This document shows, piece by piece, positions 47,526 through 60,290 of a stretch of DNA of 64,000 nucleotides; position 1 is the first letter of the stretch; every line of letters starts with the position of its first letter. The DNA comes from Parasponia andersonii (taxonomy: Eukaryota > Streptophyta > Magnoliopsida > Rosales > Cannabaceae), in NCBI GenBank assembly GCA_002914805.1, contig JXTB01000124.1:172686-236685 (forward strand). The letters are read 5' to 3'. Below the pieces are notes generated by a model. That model had not been told where the DNA came from and made no database searches. It was given only the letters and a program-made list of their open reading frames with translations. A program made the translations under genes and the position numbers.

Positions 47526-48557
47526 ATGGCTGACCGAACCACCCAGCGGCGCACTTTAGCAGGCCCAAATTCGAAGGTCTCGTCCATGGATGACCAAACC
47601 ATCAAAAACCCAGATCCCATTTGCCCCACAAAACCCTCTTCCATGACCAAAAGCCACAACAACAACATCAATCTGTCAAGATCGCTTGACGCTGCCCCAA
47701 CTGTCCGTGCGTCTCAGAAAAAACCGGCTTCCCAAAATGAGCTTCTTCTTTCTCTTATAGACAGTGCCCACTTCCAGGCCAAGTCCAAGGCGATGTCAGC
47801 ATCCGCCATAGTTGATTCCTCCAAGTATTCTCTTTCCAATGCCAACACCGGTCAGCCCAGAAGAACGGTCAAGGATGTTGATGATACTGATAATGATAAG
47901 GATTCTTGTAGAGAAAAGTCTAAGTCGAGGAAAAAAGTGGAAAAGAAGCAATTTTGCCAAGTGATGATGAGAAGGGAAGCTAACGAAGAAGGGCAGAACA
48001 AGTATGGTGCTCAACAGATACACTCGGTTTCGTTACCGTTGGCCGAAACCGGAGCCGGCGCCGGCGCCGGTAGAAGAAGGAGGTCCTTTTGTGGGTCCCA
48101 TCTTGAGCTACCAGATGTGTTTGCGAGTAATGGGGTGAAGGTGGTTTCGGTTGATATGCCACCATTTATGCAGATCCATGCGGTGGAATTTGCAAGAAAA
48201 GCTCATGATAGCTTAGAGAAGTTCACCTCAAAAACACTTGCTTGTGCTCTCAAGAAGGTAGGTAATAGTATTGTTTAGATTGGTTATTACTAGTTGTTCT
48301 TTTGTTAAACGACATTGGATTTTGGTGACTTTGTTCTGTGGATTCGATTTCTGTGGTTGATTGGTGAAAATGAACAGTGGGGTTGTTTTGCTTTTGTGCA
48401 GGAATTTGATGGGGTGTATGGACCAGCATGGCATTGTATTGTAGGGACGAGTTTTGGGTCGTTTGTGACACATTCTGTAGGTGGGTTTCTATACTTTTCA
48501 CTGGATCAAAAGTTGTATATCCTTATGTTTAAAACCACTGTACAAAGAGCAGATTGA
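47526..48557 (+). CDS. Dynein light chain (LC8/DYNLL-type) protein with long N-terminal extension
   Basis: Two exons, 47526-48257 and 48402-48557, with GT-AG borders, give 295 residues. The ATG at 47526 has an ideal context (CCACCATGG). The frame is open further upstream but has no earlier ATG. The LC8 domain is at about 204-290: VKVVSVDMPP, HDSLEKFTSKTLACALKKEF, VYGPAWHCIVGTSFGSFVTH, GGFLYFSLDQKLYILMFKT. LC8 proteins are dimeric hubs that bind short linear motifs. Flowering plants lack dynein motors, so plant members act in other complexes. The first 200 residues are Ser/Thr- and Lys/Arg-rich and probably disordered, with a basic cluster EKSKSRKKVEKKQ, an Ala-Gly repeat (GAGAGAG) and RRRRSF. 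Typical LC8 is about 90 residues, but extended plant versions exist. The single intron splits the domain. Confidence 0.93.
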
Positions 48558-50379
48558 AGTGTTTAAAACAGAAGGAGTTCAGAATGTTCAAGAGTTTTTA
48601 GTATAGGGAGTTGGGGAAAGCTAAAATCATACTGTCTCCCCAGTTCAGCTTGTATATTGGTTACCCTTATGGAAAAAAGTATGGAGAGATGATTTTGTCT
48701 CCCCTGCTTTTTTTGGACATGGACCAGTTTTAAGTGGTCTGATATGATATATCCAGTATGACTGGGGTCAGTAATAGAGAAACCCCTTTCGATATCTCAC
48801 TTGCATTAGTGTTCTAATATTTTCTTGTTAAAAATATTATTCAGTTTGTTGAAGAATTGTTCTTAGTAATTGATCAATCTTGGGTTGTGATCAATCGCAT
48901 ACTCTCTACGTGTTACTATGATAGCTTAGGGATTATCATTTGTATATTGAAAACAGGCCCGATGCGTTTTCACCCCAAAAATTGGAGGACTTTTGTGATG
49001 AAGTTTATTAGTAGGCGAAGGTTTTATGAAGCATATTGCATAGGCATGCACTGTAAAATACCTTGATACTATATTTAACTATGCAAAATACTTACTGCAA
49101 AATGATAAAGTAATCATAGAATTGAACGATCAATAATAGAACCAGACTATGTTGGTCATGATGTATAGCAGGAGAGATGCCACAGTTCTATTTGATGTGA
49201 AATGACGTGGTTTGGTTTGGTTTACCTCCTGATCCTACGTACAGGGTAATGTCCTGACTGCAAAAGCATTTATTTTCTTATTGGTGGTGATTGTAGTGCC
49301 ACGCCCATGTGCATTATACTCAAGGTTTTGGTGACTCAAGTCTTGTTTTGACGTGATGACATGAGAAATCTCACGTTGAAGGGTAGGTTTCCAGTTACCT
49401 CTGCTTGTGTCTATTTATGAATGCAATTATTTACTCTATGTGGTTAAAGTACCTAAAATCTGTTCTAGCCAAAAGAATAAAAAATGTACAAAAATAACAG
49501 TAGATAATATACTCTTTCTTTCCCCAATAAGCAATAAGCCTCTTGTCCCTTGGTTTATTCCAGAAGACTGTTATGCCAGGCCAAAACCATATGTCATAAA
49601 TAGGCTTTAATTGAACTGTATATCACAAGTGATGGACCGATCTTAGCTATTACATCTTCTGTCACGTAAATAAGGACTTATATGAGTTCAACAACTAAGA
49701 GTGATTTTGTCGGTATTTTATACTACTTACTTCAAAAGCATCCTAAAAGGTCACTTGAAAACAGACCATTTTTCTTTTCTTCTCAAAATAATCAAGTCTA
49801 TATCCGTAAAGCTAAAGGGTGGTTTGATAAGAGGACGATGTAACAGTTTTGACAGCATACATACAGGGTCCCCAAAAAAATTATTTTACTTGATAGGACG
49901 GAAAATTTTGGGCCTTTGTGTTTCACTGAAGGAAGCAACAAAGTGAAAATGGCCGTGTGGAAATGGGACCTATGAAAGTGAGTAGTCCAGCTCTCAGCAC
50001 AATTTTCTATCAAGCACACGCTGGGCAACTATGGATGCATTTAATCCGAATAAATAATTCCATTTTCACAAGAGAAGAAAAAGAGCCTAAAGAATAGAAT
50101 ATTGTTGAGTTGTCACTTTTATTTCTTTAATTTATTTATGCTTTATCAATCTTTGTGATGTTTTGGTCGCTTCACTTTGTTAATTCAATCCAATTACAAC
50201 AATTCTTGAGAGACCCCCTCTAATACCATATCTGGTATTTAACAAAATGCCGACATTATTAGTTTTGATGTTCTAATAACTTTCGCCCTTTTGGTAAATT
50301 ACTTTTTGATACCCATAACTAAAGAGTTTTACAATTTGAGAATATTAGAGTTGAATTGTTATTGAGTCATAACCTCAAG
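48558..50379. other. 3' flank and intergenic, nothing recognised
   Basis: Probable 3' UTR of the light chain gene for the first few hundred bases, then AT-rich DNA. Open frames here start at non-ATG codons or lack protein character. Confidence 0.5.
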
Positions 50380-50910
50380 AGTTAATGGCACAAATGGTCC
50401 TTGAATTACTCAATATTTGACAATTTAGTTCTTAAAGTTTCAATTATAGCTCATAAATTTTTTGATTTATAATAATTTGATTCCTGAACTATCTAAAATT
50501 GTCATTTATTATTAAATTTTTGATCAAAAACACACTAGGTGGCACCTGAAAATGTATTTAAAAGGTAATTGAAAATTTTAAGTATAAAAATGAATAATTA
50601 CAAAAAAATTTCTCTAAATTTACAACTCTAAAAAATACTAAAAATTGCAAAAAAAAAAAAAAAGAGATCTTTCATTCTCTTGAAAATCTTTTGTTTGGTT
50701 TATTTTCTTTTAAATACTTTTTTAGATGCTATAATGTATTTTCATTTGTCTTTTTCATTAAAAATTTAACTTTAGATTATAATTTAGATAGTTCAAAGAT
50801 GAAATTACTACAAATCGAAAAGATTAAGAACTTAATTATCATAATTGAAACTTTGATAACTAAATTACTACAAAGTATATATTTCAGGGATCATTTGTAT
50901 CATAAACCCT
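50380..50910. mobile_element. Mutator-like TIR element (MITE), about 530 bp
   Basis: The left end GTTAATGGCACAAATGGTCC is mirrored by the right end (inverse of GGTTTATGATACAAATGATC). The arms remain similar inwards ('caatttagtt...aaagttt' and 'aaactttgataactaaatt'). The flanks AACCTCAAG (50371-50379) and AACCTCGAC (50911-50919) match at 7 of 9 positions. Confidence 0.65.
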
Positions 50911-51049
50911 AACCTCGACAGTGTCTTAACTTTTCTTGATCACGAGCCTGCCATGCTTATAGTTTTCTCAATCATTTGTGCCATAAACCTAACCTCAACA
51001 ATGTCTTAAATTTTCTTGATCACGAGCTTGCCATGCTTATAGTTTTCTC
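50891..51049. repeat. About 80-bp tandem duplication at the edge of the TIR element
   Basis: Two adjacent copies, each with TCATTTGTRYCATAAACC, then CTTGATCACGAGCYTGCCATG and TTATAGTTTTCTC. The unit includes the last bases of the preceding TIR element, so it formed after that insertion. Confidence 0.85.
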
Positions 51050-51369
51050 GTTAGTATTTTCAATGATTTTCAAATGTGTCTAAGACGATTACATAAGATA
51101 TCTTTAAGGTCGCATATCTGAAGAAAAAAGTTTGACTAGGAAATCAGGAGGAGAAAAGTCCATTTTCGTTTTTTTTTTTTTTTTTTAATTTCTTGAACTT
51201 CTAGTTGATCTTTCCCATATAATTATCTACGGGTAGACCAACTTCATCTTCCATAAGAAATCTGTGACAAAATGATGTTGTATCTGTGTAGTGAGTTTTT
51301 ACCACTTTTCATGACTAGGAAAAAAGAGCATTTAACTAGGGATTTTTTTTTTTTTTTAAATTTGGTGGT

Positions 51370-51800
51370 TGAAAAAAGGTAAAATACACTCAACACTATT
51401 TTTTAAAAAATAATACCGAAATATGACTTCCCAAAATAATTATTTTTCTGCACGATATTCAATGATATTTTTCTAAATATTTTGGTTATTGGAAATTGAG
51501 AAACTAATTTAGCTACTGGAAACTAATTTAGTTTCTTATAAACAATAATCAGATCCCAAATAAACTAATTTAATTATTAGAAAGCAGAAAACAAAGGTGA
51601 TTAGAAACTAGAAAAAAATATTATTTAAAACTAATTTAGTTTGTTAGATCCTATATTCCAATCTAGTTACTGACCGAGAAACTAATTTTAGTATTGGAAA
51701 CTATTTTAGTTTTTTGTAACCAAAATCTTTAAAAAAATGCCATTGAATATTTTATAGAAAAATAATTATTTGAAAAAAATCATATTTTTCAAAAACTTAG
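51370..51800. repeat. Foldback repeat with inverted arms
   Basis: The left word AATAATTATTTTTCTGCACG with ATATTCAATGATATTTTTC is mirrored near 51725-51790 (GAAAAATAATTATTTG and ATGCCATTGAATATTTT). The middle is filled with degenerate 'gaaactaatttag' repeats. Ends not resolved. Confidence 0.6.
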
Positions 51801-51895
51801 GTATAAGTGCCCAAATCCCTTTAAAAAGTTCTCATCTCTTCTCTTTCTTACAGTGGTTGTATAACTAGACCAAGGTCCACATAGCTTCATAAATA

Positions 51896-52640
51896 GGGAA
51901 ACTTCATAAATACCCATTTTTAAACAAGCCTTTTTATAATTACAACTTTTATATTTTCATTTTATAAAGAGAAAATTTGATTTTTTTATAGTAATGTTTC
52001 AAAAAATTTGAAAAAAATCCCAAACTTTGAAATCTAATTGAAAAATCCCGGATTTTAATAAGAAAATACCACTTTTAAAAGTATTTAGAAAAATTATCAT
52101 TTTTTATTAAATGATGAGATACTTAAAGTAACTAATTAAACTTCTTCAGGTAACTTAACCGGTTACCTCAAGTAAGGGATAAGTAACTCAATTGGTTACC
52201 TTGAATATCATAGAAAAATGCCAATTTTGAAGAAAACATGATAATTTTCTAAATATTTATTAAAAGTATCATATGTCTAATTATTTTTAAAAAGTAATAT
52301 CTTCCTAAATTAATCCGAGATTTTTCAAATAACTCAACCCATCATGATTTTTTCGTTTTTAAATACTTTGGGCTTAGAATTTTGTAAAAAAAAAACCCTT
52401 TTATAAATACTCGTAATTATACCCGTTATTAGAGAAATGTAGATTACACATATTTTATATGTAAAAATCAGTATATACTACAAAATATATCATAGGTATA
52501 AATTTATACTGTAAACACAAACTGTACACAAAATTTTACATTGTAAATTATATCACACATATTTTACAAATGAAATGTATACCGAAAAGGGGAATTTTTG
52601 AAAAAGAAAAATAAAAGTGGGTATTTTTGTACAAAAATAA
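51896..52640. repeat. Foldback repeat region, includes relative of 32468-32880
   Basis: The outer inverted words ATAAATACCCATTTTTA (51911) and TAAAAGTGGGTATTTTTGTA (52612) suggest terminal inverted repeats. The inner part, 52000-52420, resembles 32468-32880, with a centre containing GGTAACTTAACCGGTTACC. Non-coding. Confidence 0.5.
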
Positions 52641-55600
52641 GTAGGCCCAAGACCGGCTTGTACATCTGGTCCATTTCTCAAACTAGGTTGTTACTATAGG
52701 TAAAAGTTTATAATGTCCCGATTTTTAAGGAGGGTTAAAAAAGACTATTTATAATAAATTTTTTTTTTTTTTTAACACCGTTTTAAACCAAAGCTGTCAT
52801 TCAATATTTACACAAAATATATTAAACAACATAGATCAGCTTTATACAAATTACATTATCCCTATATTGAGTATATCCGTAAACTGATATCACTATCACT
52901 AAATCAGTTTACATAGAGTATATCTGATACATAGCTTAACATATATACATATACGTACGGAAACTAAAATATATATATGTACGGAAACTAATAAACTCTG
53001 CTTTTTGCTATAAAGCAAAAAAGATGAGCATTTATTAGACTGAAGTGTAAAACACAGTCCTTCTGTTAAACTATACATAACAATAACTGATTTTTGTGAT
53101 CTAAGAATAACAATAATTTTCTACACTTTGTTAACAATCACTGCGAGCAAGCCAACTGGGATTACTTAATTGGTTCAAGACTCGTGAGTGAGATGTATGT
53201 GAGTGTGTGGGAGGGAAGTTCAAATATTAGTAATATTAGTAGAGTAAAAAAAAAATTATATTCAATTAGATTAGAGTAAAGAAAATAATTATTCAAAATA
53301 ATTAGTTGGATAATATAAAATGGCATGGTACTAGTCTAATTTTTATCAAGTATTTGTCTGATTTAAATGGTCCCTTTTGAATGTTGTAAGAGAAGACAAT
53401 GTTTGCCTACGTTCTAACTTCTAATTGAACTTGATCTTTGTTGTTGTATTTCAGGGCTTGAGGCCAGAGCGTAGAGGAAGCAAAGGGGTCCAATTTAAAC
53501 ACTCGAACATTTCCAAGAGGGAGAAAGCTTTAGTGCTGGCTATGGATGAACAAAATACCCGTTAACCAGAACCTGATCAATCTGAAACTAACATATCAAA
53601 ACTTAAACATTTTTTTTTTATTTTTTTTTTAAATTTTTTTCCACTCCAAACTCGGCCTAAACTGAACCAAACCAAACCTTACAAACGTTATTGAAAGGAA
53701 AATTATGCATTTCCGAGTGTCAAAGCCAAACTGAACCAACAAATGAATGTTTTTTTTTTGGTTCTAGGTTCCCATTTCCTCTATCCCCAACCTAATAAAT
53801 AAATAATCCAAAAACCGAAAATTCCCCTGATGTTATAATGGGCTGAATTAAATTATCATTCCCCAATGAACTTTTGAAGGACGTTGGATAGTTTCCAACA
53901 GCCACCCCCTTCTCTCTGCAATACTAAGTGAAACTAATTATCGTTATCTTCTTAACAAGTTGATTATTTAAAAAAGAAAAAAAAATTGTTTAATATTGAC
54001 TTGAAATCCCTCCAAAAATGATACCCACTTGTCATGTCCCAGTCTTAAATTTAAGCTTCAACATTTTCATATTAACCATATGCTATTTTCTTCCCAAAAG
54101 TTGAGGCTTCTCACTCTTTTGTTTGGGGTTTGTCGTGGGGTTCAATCTGTCACATGTACATAACTTAATATAACCTTTGATGTAATTGTGAACACTAGCA
54201 TGAGGCATATTACCTTTTATTGATTGAAATGTCCAGATTAGATGATTTGTCCCAAGAAAGTGACCAATTGATAATGCCATTCCCCTAAACTCCGATCGGA
54301 ATCCAAAAACACTTTCAACCACGTTTACAAAACCAAAACTAGAAACACCGAAAGAGTGGTTAGTCCCTCTCATACAACCATCAGTGACAAAATCTGGCTA
54401 AGCAGCTTGCATTGGAATAAATTGGAGCCACAAGAGGCTTGGAAACTATCCTAGGCAAAGAAGAAAGTAACTTTCTTGGCTTGTGATCACACTTGCTTAC
54501 TTTGAATATCAATTTTTCAGCTAAGCAAGTTCGGCACACCGAAAGGCCAAGGTGTTTGTGGGTTCCTTAGTTTAATGTAGTGGCATGTACACATAAGAAG
54601 TGGTTTGGGTGCATTATACATTTATTTTTACGACGCTATAGATATTGTATGCAATTAAAATATATCACAAAATAGTATTCAAAATACGTCTTAAAGCAAA
54701 TGCTAAGCAGCATTATTGGCATAGGGTAAACATCTATAATATATAAATCTATTTTACACATTGGGTTATACATCTTTAGGTGTTATGCTATACACTAAAA
54801 GATACTAATTATTACTTTCCGAAGTATAAATTCATTTAAATAAAAGCTTTTTTGTTCAATTAATGTTAGAATATGATTTAATAGTGTTTTATTTTTTCTG
54901 CCTTTTATTTATTTCTTTATTCCATAAAGTCAGAAAGTATGTGTAATTTTTATCACTAGCAGTAGCACCGACAATATTGTAATTTGCATCGACAGAATGA
55001 CTCTCTCTTTCTTTATCGAACTATAGAAGAAGATGGGAAAGCCATCTTTCACATCAACAATAAATTCAAACGCATGGATACGGATGAATAGTTCCCCTGC
55101 AGATTCGAAGATCATTTTGTCTTTTACAATTTACCAACTGTTCTATATTAATTTGTGTGGCTTGCCTTAGTTAAAATGGTTTTGGCTACTATTTAGAGAG
55201 ATTTTTTTTCTTGTATTTTTATACAAATATAGCAATTTTGAGTAAGCTTCTTCTTTTACGTTTTGAATCTAATTTTCTTTCACAACTTAGCTGTGTACAG
55301 TTGTGTACCACTCTTTTTTTTCCCCCTCCTATTTGTAAGTTTGAATGTTCTTGGACTTTTTAAATGCATAGATGCATCCCAGTTTCTTTTTTTATTCCTC
55401 AGCTTCCAACCTTTTCTAGTCTCATGCTAGCAATTGTTACCCTTGAAGACGAAAGACCATATCGTGAAAATTGAGTTTTTTGTAAATAGAGCAATTTATT
55501 CAAACTGGAATAAGAGACCACTGAATTAGTTATCATAACTATCGACTAATTTTTTATTGTTTACCAAAAAAAAAAAAACGTCTGATAAGTTGTTTGCTAC

Positions 55601-56322
55601 AATAAAAATAATACAATAAAAAATTTCCTATTATAAAACAAATGATGGTAATAGAAAAAACTTGGTAAAACAGGTCACATCCCTAACACTTAGACTATTG
55701 CTAAATACACAACAAGTCGAGGTCACATACTAACAACGATTTTAGAATCTCTACAGTGAACTCCCAAGACACGTAAAATCCAAATATTCACGAACTATAG
55801 TAACAAGAGTTCCATTCTTATCATCTTGAAGTATAGTTTCAACTTCAACAGAGTTCATCTTTGTAAATAGTGCAATATCTAAGGTTTAGTTTTACAAGAA
55901 ATCAGAAAAAAACAAAACAAATAGAACTTATACAAGTTTAGTATCTGGTATGGCAAAAATCACATAAAAATAAATATAAAGTATCAAAGATCTTCACACT
56001 AAAAGGAGGATTATAATAGAAGAAGAAGAGGAGGAAAAGAAAGAACCCAAGAAAGGCCAAAGATCTCATTCTCTAATGGGATAAAAATCACAAATCTTTG
56101 GCGGAGTAGAAATTAGAAAAAGGAAAAATTGTAGAGAGGAAGTATATTGATTTTTTTTTGTAAGTTATAACTATCAACTAATTTAATATGATTAACATTA
56201 TTTATTTTTCACCACTGTCATAATTAATTTTATAATGAGTAATCATAGCAAGTTTTTTTTTTTTTCATTTTATAGCTAAATAAAAATGCAAGGAAATTTT
56301 TGCAATATATATATATATATAT
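52641..56322. other. Intergenic, no gene recognised
   Basis: A small hairpin GTAAACTGAT...ATCAGTTTAC lies at about 52878-52912. The minus-strand frame at 54083-54373 has no recognisable protein character. Otherwise AT-rich. Confidence 0.5.
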
Positions 56323-56331
56323 ATATAAGAT

Positions 56332-56567
56332 GGTTGCTAATCCAATAGGTATTTTTTTTTTTACTTATGTATAAGTATTTTTTTTAACCGTTAGATCATC
56401 ATTTAATAGTGATTTAACGGCTATAATGAAATGTATGAAAAGACGAGTTTCATCAAATTTATTTTTTTTTTACTTTTATTATAAAAAAAAATGTGTATGA
56501 TAAATTTTAATTGGCCAAAATAATACTTATGTATAGGTAAAAAAAAATTCTTACTGGATTGGTATCA
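56332..56567. mobile_element. Mutator-like MITE, 236 bp, TSD ATATAAGAT
   Basis: Ends GGTTGCTAATCCAATAGG and, inverted, TGATACCAATCCAGTAAG. The TIRs extend about 50 bp through ACTTATGTATAAGTATT-like sequence. The exact 9-bp repeat ATATAAGAT flanks it (56323-56331 and 56568-56576). The left side adjoins a (TA)n run. Confidence 0.88.
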
Positions 56568-57176
56568 ATATAAGATATATAATGTTTATCAACTAATATA
56601 TTTGATCATTTTGTTTAATAGTTTCAAAAACATGCATTTATTTTAAAGAAATCAAAATTCGGCCATTTTGTTGAAATCCCCGTATATAACTAGTATGCTA
56701 GTAGTAGCTTCTTTCTTATAAATAAGTTGATTAATATTATTTCAAGCAAAAAATTTGATTAATCTTAACACACAAGAGGGACAAATCAGTCACTAAATTA
56801 AATAGCATAAACTATTACTATTAAGAATTGAGAAACTAAATTCATAGAGTTGTGATTATTATTGCTACATTTTTAAGCATGAATTCCCCTAAATATTATT
56901 GTTTTCTTTTTTTAAGAAAAAGAAAAAACGTAGGATAATGGCAAAGACAACCTTTGACCCCAATGCACTCAGCTAGGCGTGTGATCCCATGACCATCGAT
57001 CCCATGACTATCACACTAAAAAGCTTGCTCAGGTTACTCCACGCCACAAAGACATTAATGTAGACAAACGCGCCCCGTCTTCCGGCTGTACGATTTTCGG
57101 CCCGTCCACTCAAACTGTCCACGGCCCAATGAAAATAATTAGCTCGACACGTGGCATTCATATCTAGCGAGTACGA

Positions 57177-57314
57177 TGGCAACAACTTCTATCGCGAGTG
57201 TGTTTCCGTCGAACTATCTGCTAGATCCTCCGAGAAAGCCTCACCGCTGCCACTTCACTTCGTACCGTCTCTCGTCTCCCTCGACTTCTTTAAATTTATT
57301 AAAAAATAAAATTT
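57177..57314 (+). pseudogene. Possible orphan 5' gene fragment (promoter plus plastid-type N-terminus)
   Basis: Within a GC-richer island (about 56945-57290), an ATG at 57177 in good context (cgATGGC) opens a 45-residue frame starting MATTSIASVFPSNYLL and continuing PPRKPHRCHFTSYRL. It is rich in Ser, Thr, Arg and Lys with almost no acids, like a chloroplast transit peptide. Upstream are CGACACGTGGC (G-box, about 57146) and GGCCCAATG (about 57123), both common in plant promoters. The frame runs into AT-rich DNA and stops at 57314 with no good donor site visible. It looks like the 5' end of a gene that was cut off or moved. The parent gene is not recognised. Confidence 0.35.
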
Positions 57315-58920
57315 AATAATCAAACAGTGTATGTATATACTTAATGGTTTCGTCTACATTGTACCTTAAGCGCACTACGCTCTTGTTAGTATAAAAAATA
57401 AATAAAGACTGTTACTTTTTCCCTAATGATAAATTCATTAGTATTTAAATTAATTATCGACCTTGTTCGCTGCAGAATCTAATAATAACTACGCTATTAT
57501 TCTAATGATAATTACACTTTCTTCTGATATATAAAAATTCGTGAGTTTAAATTCTTACTCAATTTAGACGAGAATAGTTCATATTCAGTCTTTCGTTTAG
57601 CGATTATGATTAATAAAATGATTCCCACACCAGTTTTATTTTAAAATTTAATTATAATAAATAATAACATACTAACAATTTATCTAGTGTTATGCACCAT
57701 AACATTGCTAACACTTCTTAAAACCAACCTATCCGATCAAAATCAAACAATTGAAATTAGAGATCCAATTTTAGTTTGATTTGGATCTAGTTTTCTCGTA
57801 ATCATTCGGTTGGCGGATTTGATGTTGATACATCCAAATACAACCAACCACTTAATACATACTCAAACATATGTACTTCTTTACCCTTTTTTTTTTTTTT
57901 TTTTTTTTTTTCTCCTTCGTTATTGGTGTTTTCCAGTTGATGATAGTATAGGTTTACCAACATATGACCACACCTTTTTGCTGTATTCTTTAATTAAGTT
58001 CCGTGTATGAATTTTCTCTTGCCGAGACTTTTGAATACTTGTATAATTGTCTATTCAGTCTTAATAGCTAGGATTTATATATTTTTTTCGGTAGTTACAA
58101 CTTTTGAACTTATGTTTCGTTATATTCCATTTCCAAGAGTGGGATTTTTGAATGATTTTATTATATGACTTCTGAATTATCTTATTTAATAATTTATAAA
58201 TTTTGAGATTAGATTTATTCCTTAGTTATTAGGACCAAAACCGCAGCCCAAAATTCTAAATTTGACCTATCCAATCAATCGGTTCCTAGTGTGTCATTGG
58301 ATCAATTCGGTTCTCAAAATGCACGTACAATCTTATATTAAACAGGAAGAAGAATGGTAAAATGTTCATTGGATATGCACTGATGAACACCTCTAATAAG
58401 ATTTTCCTTTATTCGAATGTATTTGTTTCACTTATGAACCATTTTGAGTTTCTTTTTTTCCCCTTTGACATTTAACATTTTGAGTTACATACACCATTTG
58501 TAGTTATAAAGGCTTCTATTTAATTTGAATTAATTTGTCTTGCCCAAAATTTTAGATTGATTAAGCTTGTAACGTTGTTGACATTAGTTAAGTATTCACT
58601 ATTATCCAATTTCAAATGATATTATATTAACATCAACAATAACTATAATAACATAAATATTTCTAATGTAAGAATGTCTCGAGGCAAACAATTTTTTTTT
58701 TCTTTTTCTGAAAGAAAGAAAAAGAAGGATTGGTGGTATTGTCATGCCTCTAATTTTCGTTACTAGAATTATATTGGGTCATGACAATTTCAGAGATAAC
58801 ATGTAAAGTGAGAAGGATCATGATCTTGTGCCTTTGACATTGACAACTAGCCAATTTAGGAGTTGGACCTACCGGAAAAGAGAGAGAACTTTCATAAAAC
58901 ATTCGTTGTGATTTTTCATT
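57315..58920. other. Intergenic, nothing recognised
   Basis: AT-rich, with a T run at about 57884-57911. No gene seen. Confidence 0.5.
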
Positions 58921-59505
58921 TAGACTTGACAAAATGAACCAGGTCAAATGGGTTAGCTCGCAATAGAACAGACACAGATTCAGTTTGACTCTAAGGGTAG
59001 GATCGGGTTAGGCTTACAAATTTAGGCTCACCAAGTTAGTTCGGCCTCGCAAAATTATTTCTTTTTTATTTTTTTTAAATAATTTTTTTTCCTATATTTA
59101 TAAATACACATTTTTTTGCTTTTTTTTTTCACACTTTTAAATTCCAATCTGATTCTAAATAATATTTTTTAGGTTTTTATTTATCAACTATTCAATTTAT
59201 ATACTTATAACTTATTTAATTATTTTTAAATTTTTATCAATAGAAAAAATATATATTACTTTTTTTCATATAAATTTTATTTTAAAATTTCAAATATTTT
59301 ATAACTAATTATACATGTAATAATGTTATTTTTTATTTTATTTTTAATTTCTATTAAAGCGAGTCAAGAACAGATCAGACTCTCTTGGCCCGACCCACCT
59401 AGGAGCCTGCAAGCCTGGCTGAACCTCTCTTTTAAATTTTCAGGTAATGCTGGCCCGACCCATCCTTCCTTCTAGGATAGCTGCCTGTTTATTTTTCCAC
59501 CCCTA
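58921..59505. mobile_element. hAT-like non-autonomous element, about 585 bp
   Basis: It starts TAGACTTGACAAAATGAACC and ends, read inversely, TAGGGGTGGAAAAATAAAC, the TAGNGNTG...TTTTNCACCCCTA form seen in many plant hAT elements. Flanks TTTTCATT and TTTTTATT match at 7 of 8 positions, the hAT target-duplication length. GGCCCGACCCA words occur twice near the right end. The centre is AT-rich and non-coding. Confidence 0.65.
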
Positions 59506-60290
59506 TTTTTATTATCTATATAAATTTCTCAAGAAGTTAAAAAAAAAAACTCATGCTCTTACCATAGTTTAATTTTTTTGAATATATTTTATCCTTTTAT
59601 CTTTCACCAAATTTTATCGTATTCTTTGTTTTTAAAAAATAGATTTTTGACTTGACAATTGTCAATGACATTGCTACTGGAGGTTGAGAAAAAGGCACTA
59701 ATTTTTCCACAAATAACATTTGCACAGTTTTTTTTGTTCCCCCGCTAAATCAGTTTACTCGTGTTTCATTGAATACTAAATATAGCCGCTAGAAAATATT
59801 AACCAAATGTCAAATATACAAAACAAACAAAAAATTTAATACTAATTATGTGCGGGAGTAAAGTGACATTTTGAAAAATTCAAAAATTATTGGTGCAACT
59901 ACCCAGAATTTTCAAATCCAAATTATTCTCTTTTTTTTTTTTCCCGTAAATCACCGTAATAAACAATATATTTAGCTAATATCCAAATAATTTTTATGAT
60001 ATTTTCCTTATCTCAAAATTATGATATTTTTCATAGTACTATTATCATCATGTGTTAGTTTGTTATGTGGTTATAATTATACTCACTTAGTAATACAATA
60101 ACATGTGTATTGGGCAATAGTGATACCTTTCTTTTCATAAAATTAAAGAATTTTTTTTCCTGGAAAAAATTACACTGTAATTAACTAAGTTATACTTTTT
60201 TTTTTAATAATTGATTAATTGAGTTATATACTTATACGCACCTGGTTTCGATTTGCACCATATAAGTACTCAGTTAACCTAGTTTCCAAA
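59506..60290. other. Intergenic, nothing recognised
   Basis: AT-rich spacer before the bHLH promoter region. Confidence 0.5.

Noticed and set aside
48857..49066. 69-residue plus-strand frame downstream of the light chain gene
   Set aside because: Starts at a non-ATG codon, lacks motifs, and lies in AT-rich DNA.
54083..54373. Minus-strand 96-residue frame as a possible gene
   Set aside because: No motif, no neighbouring exon and no promoter signals; composition similar to surrounding non-coding DNA.
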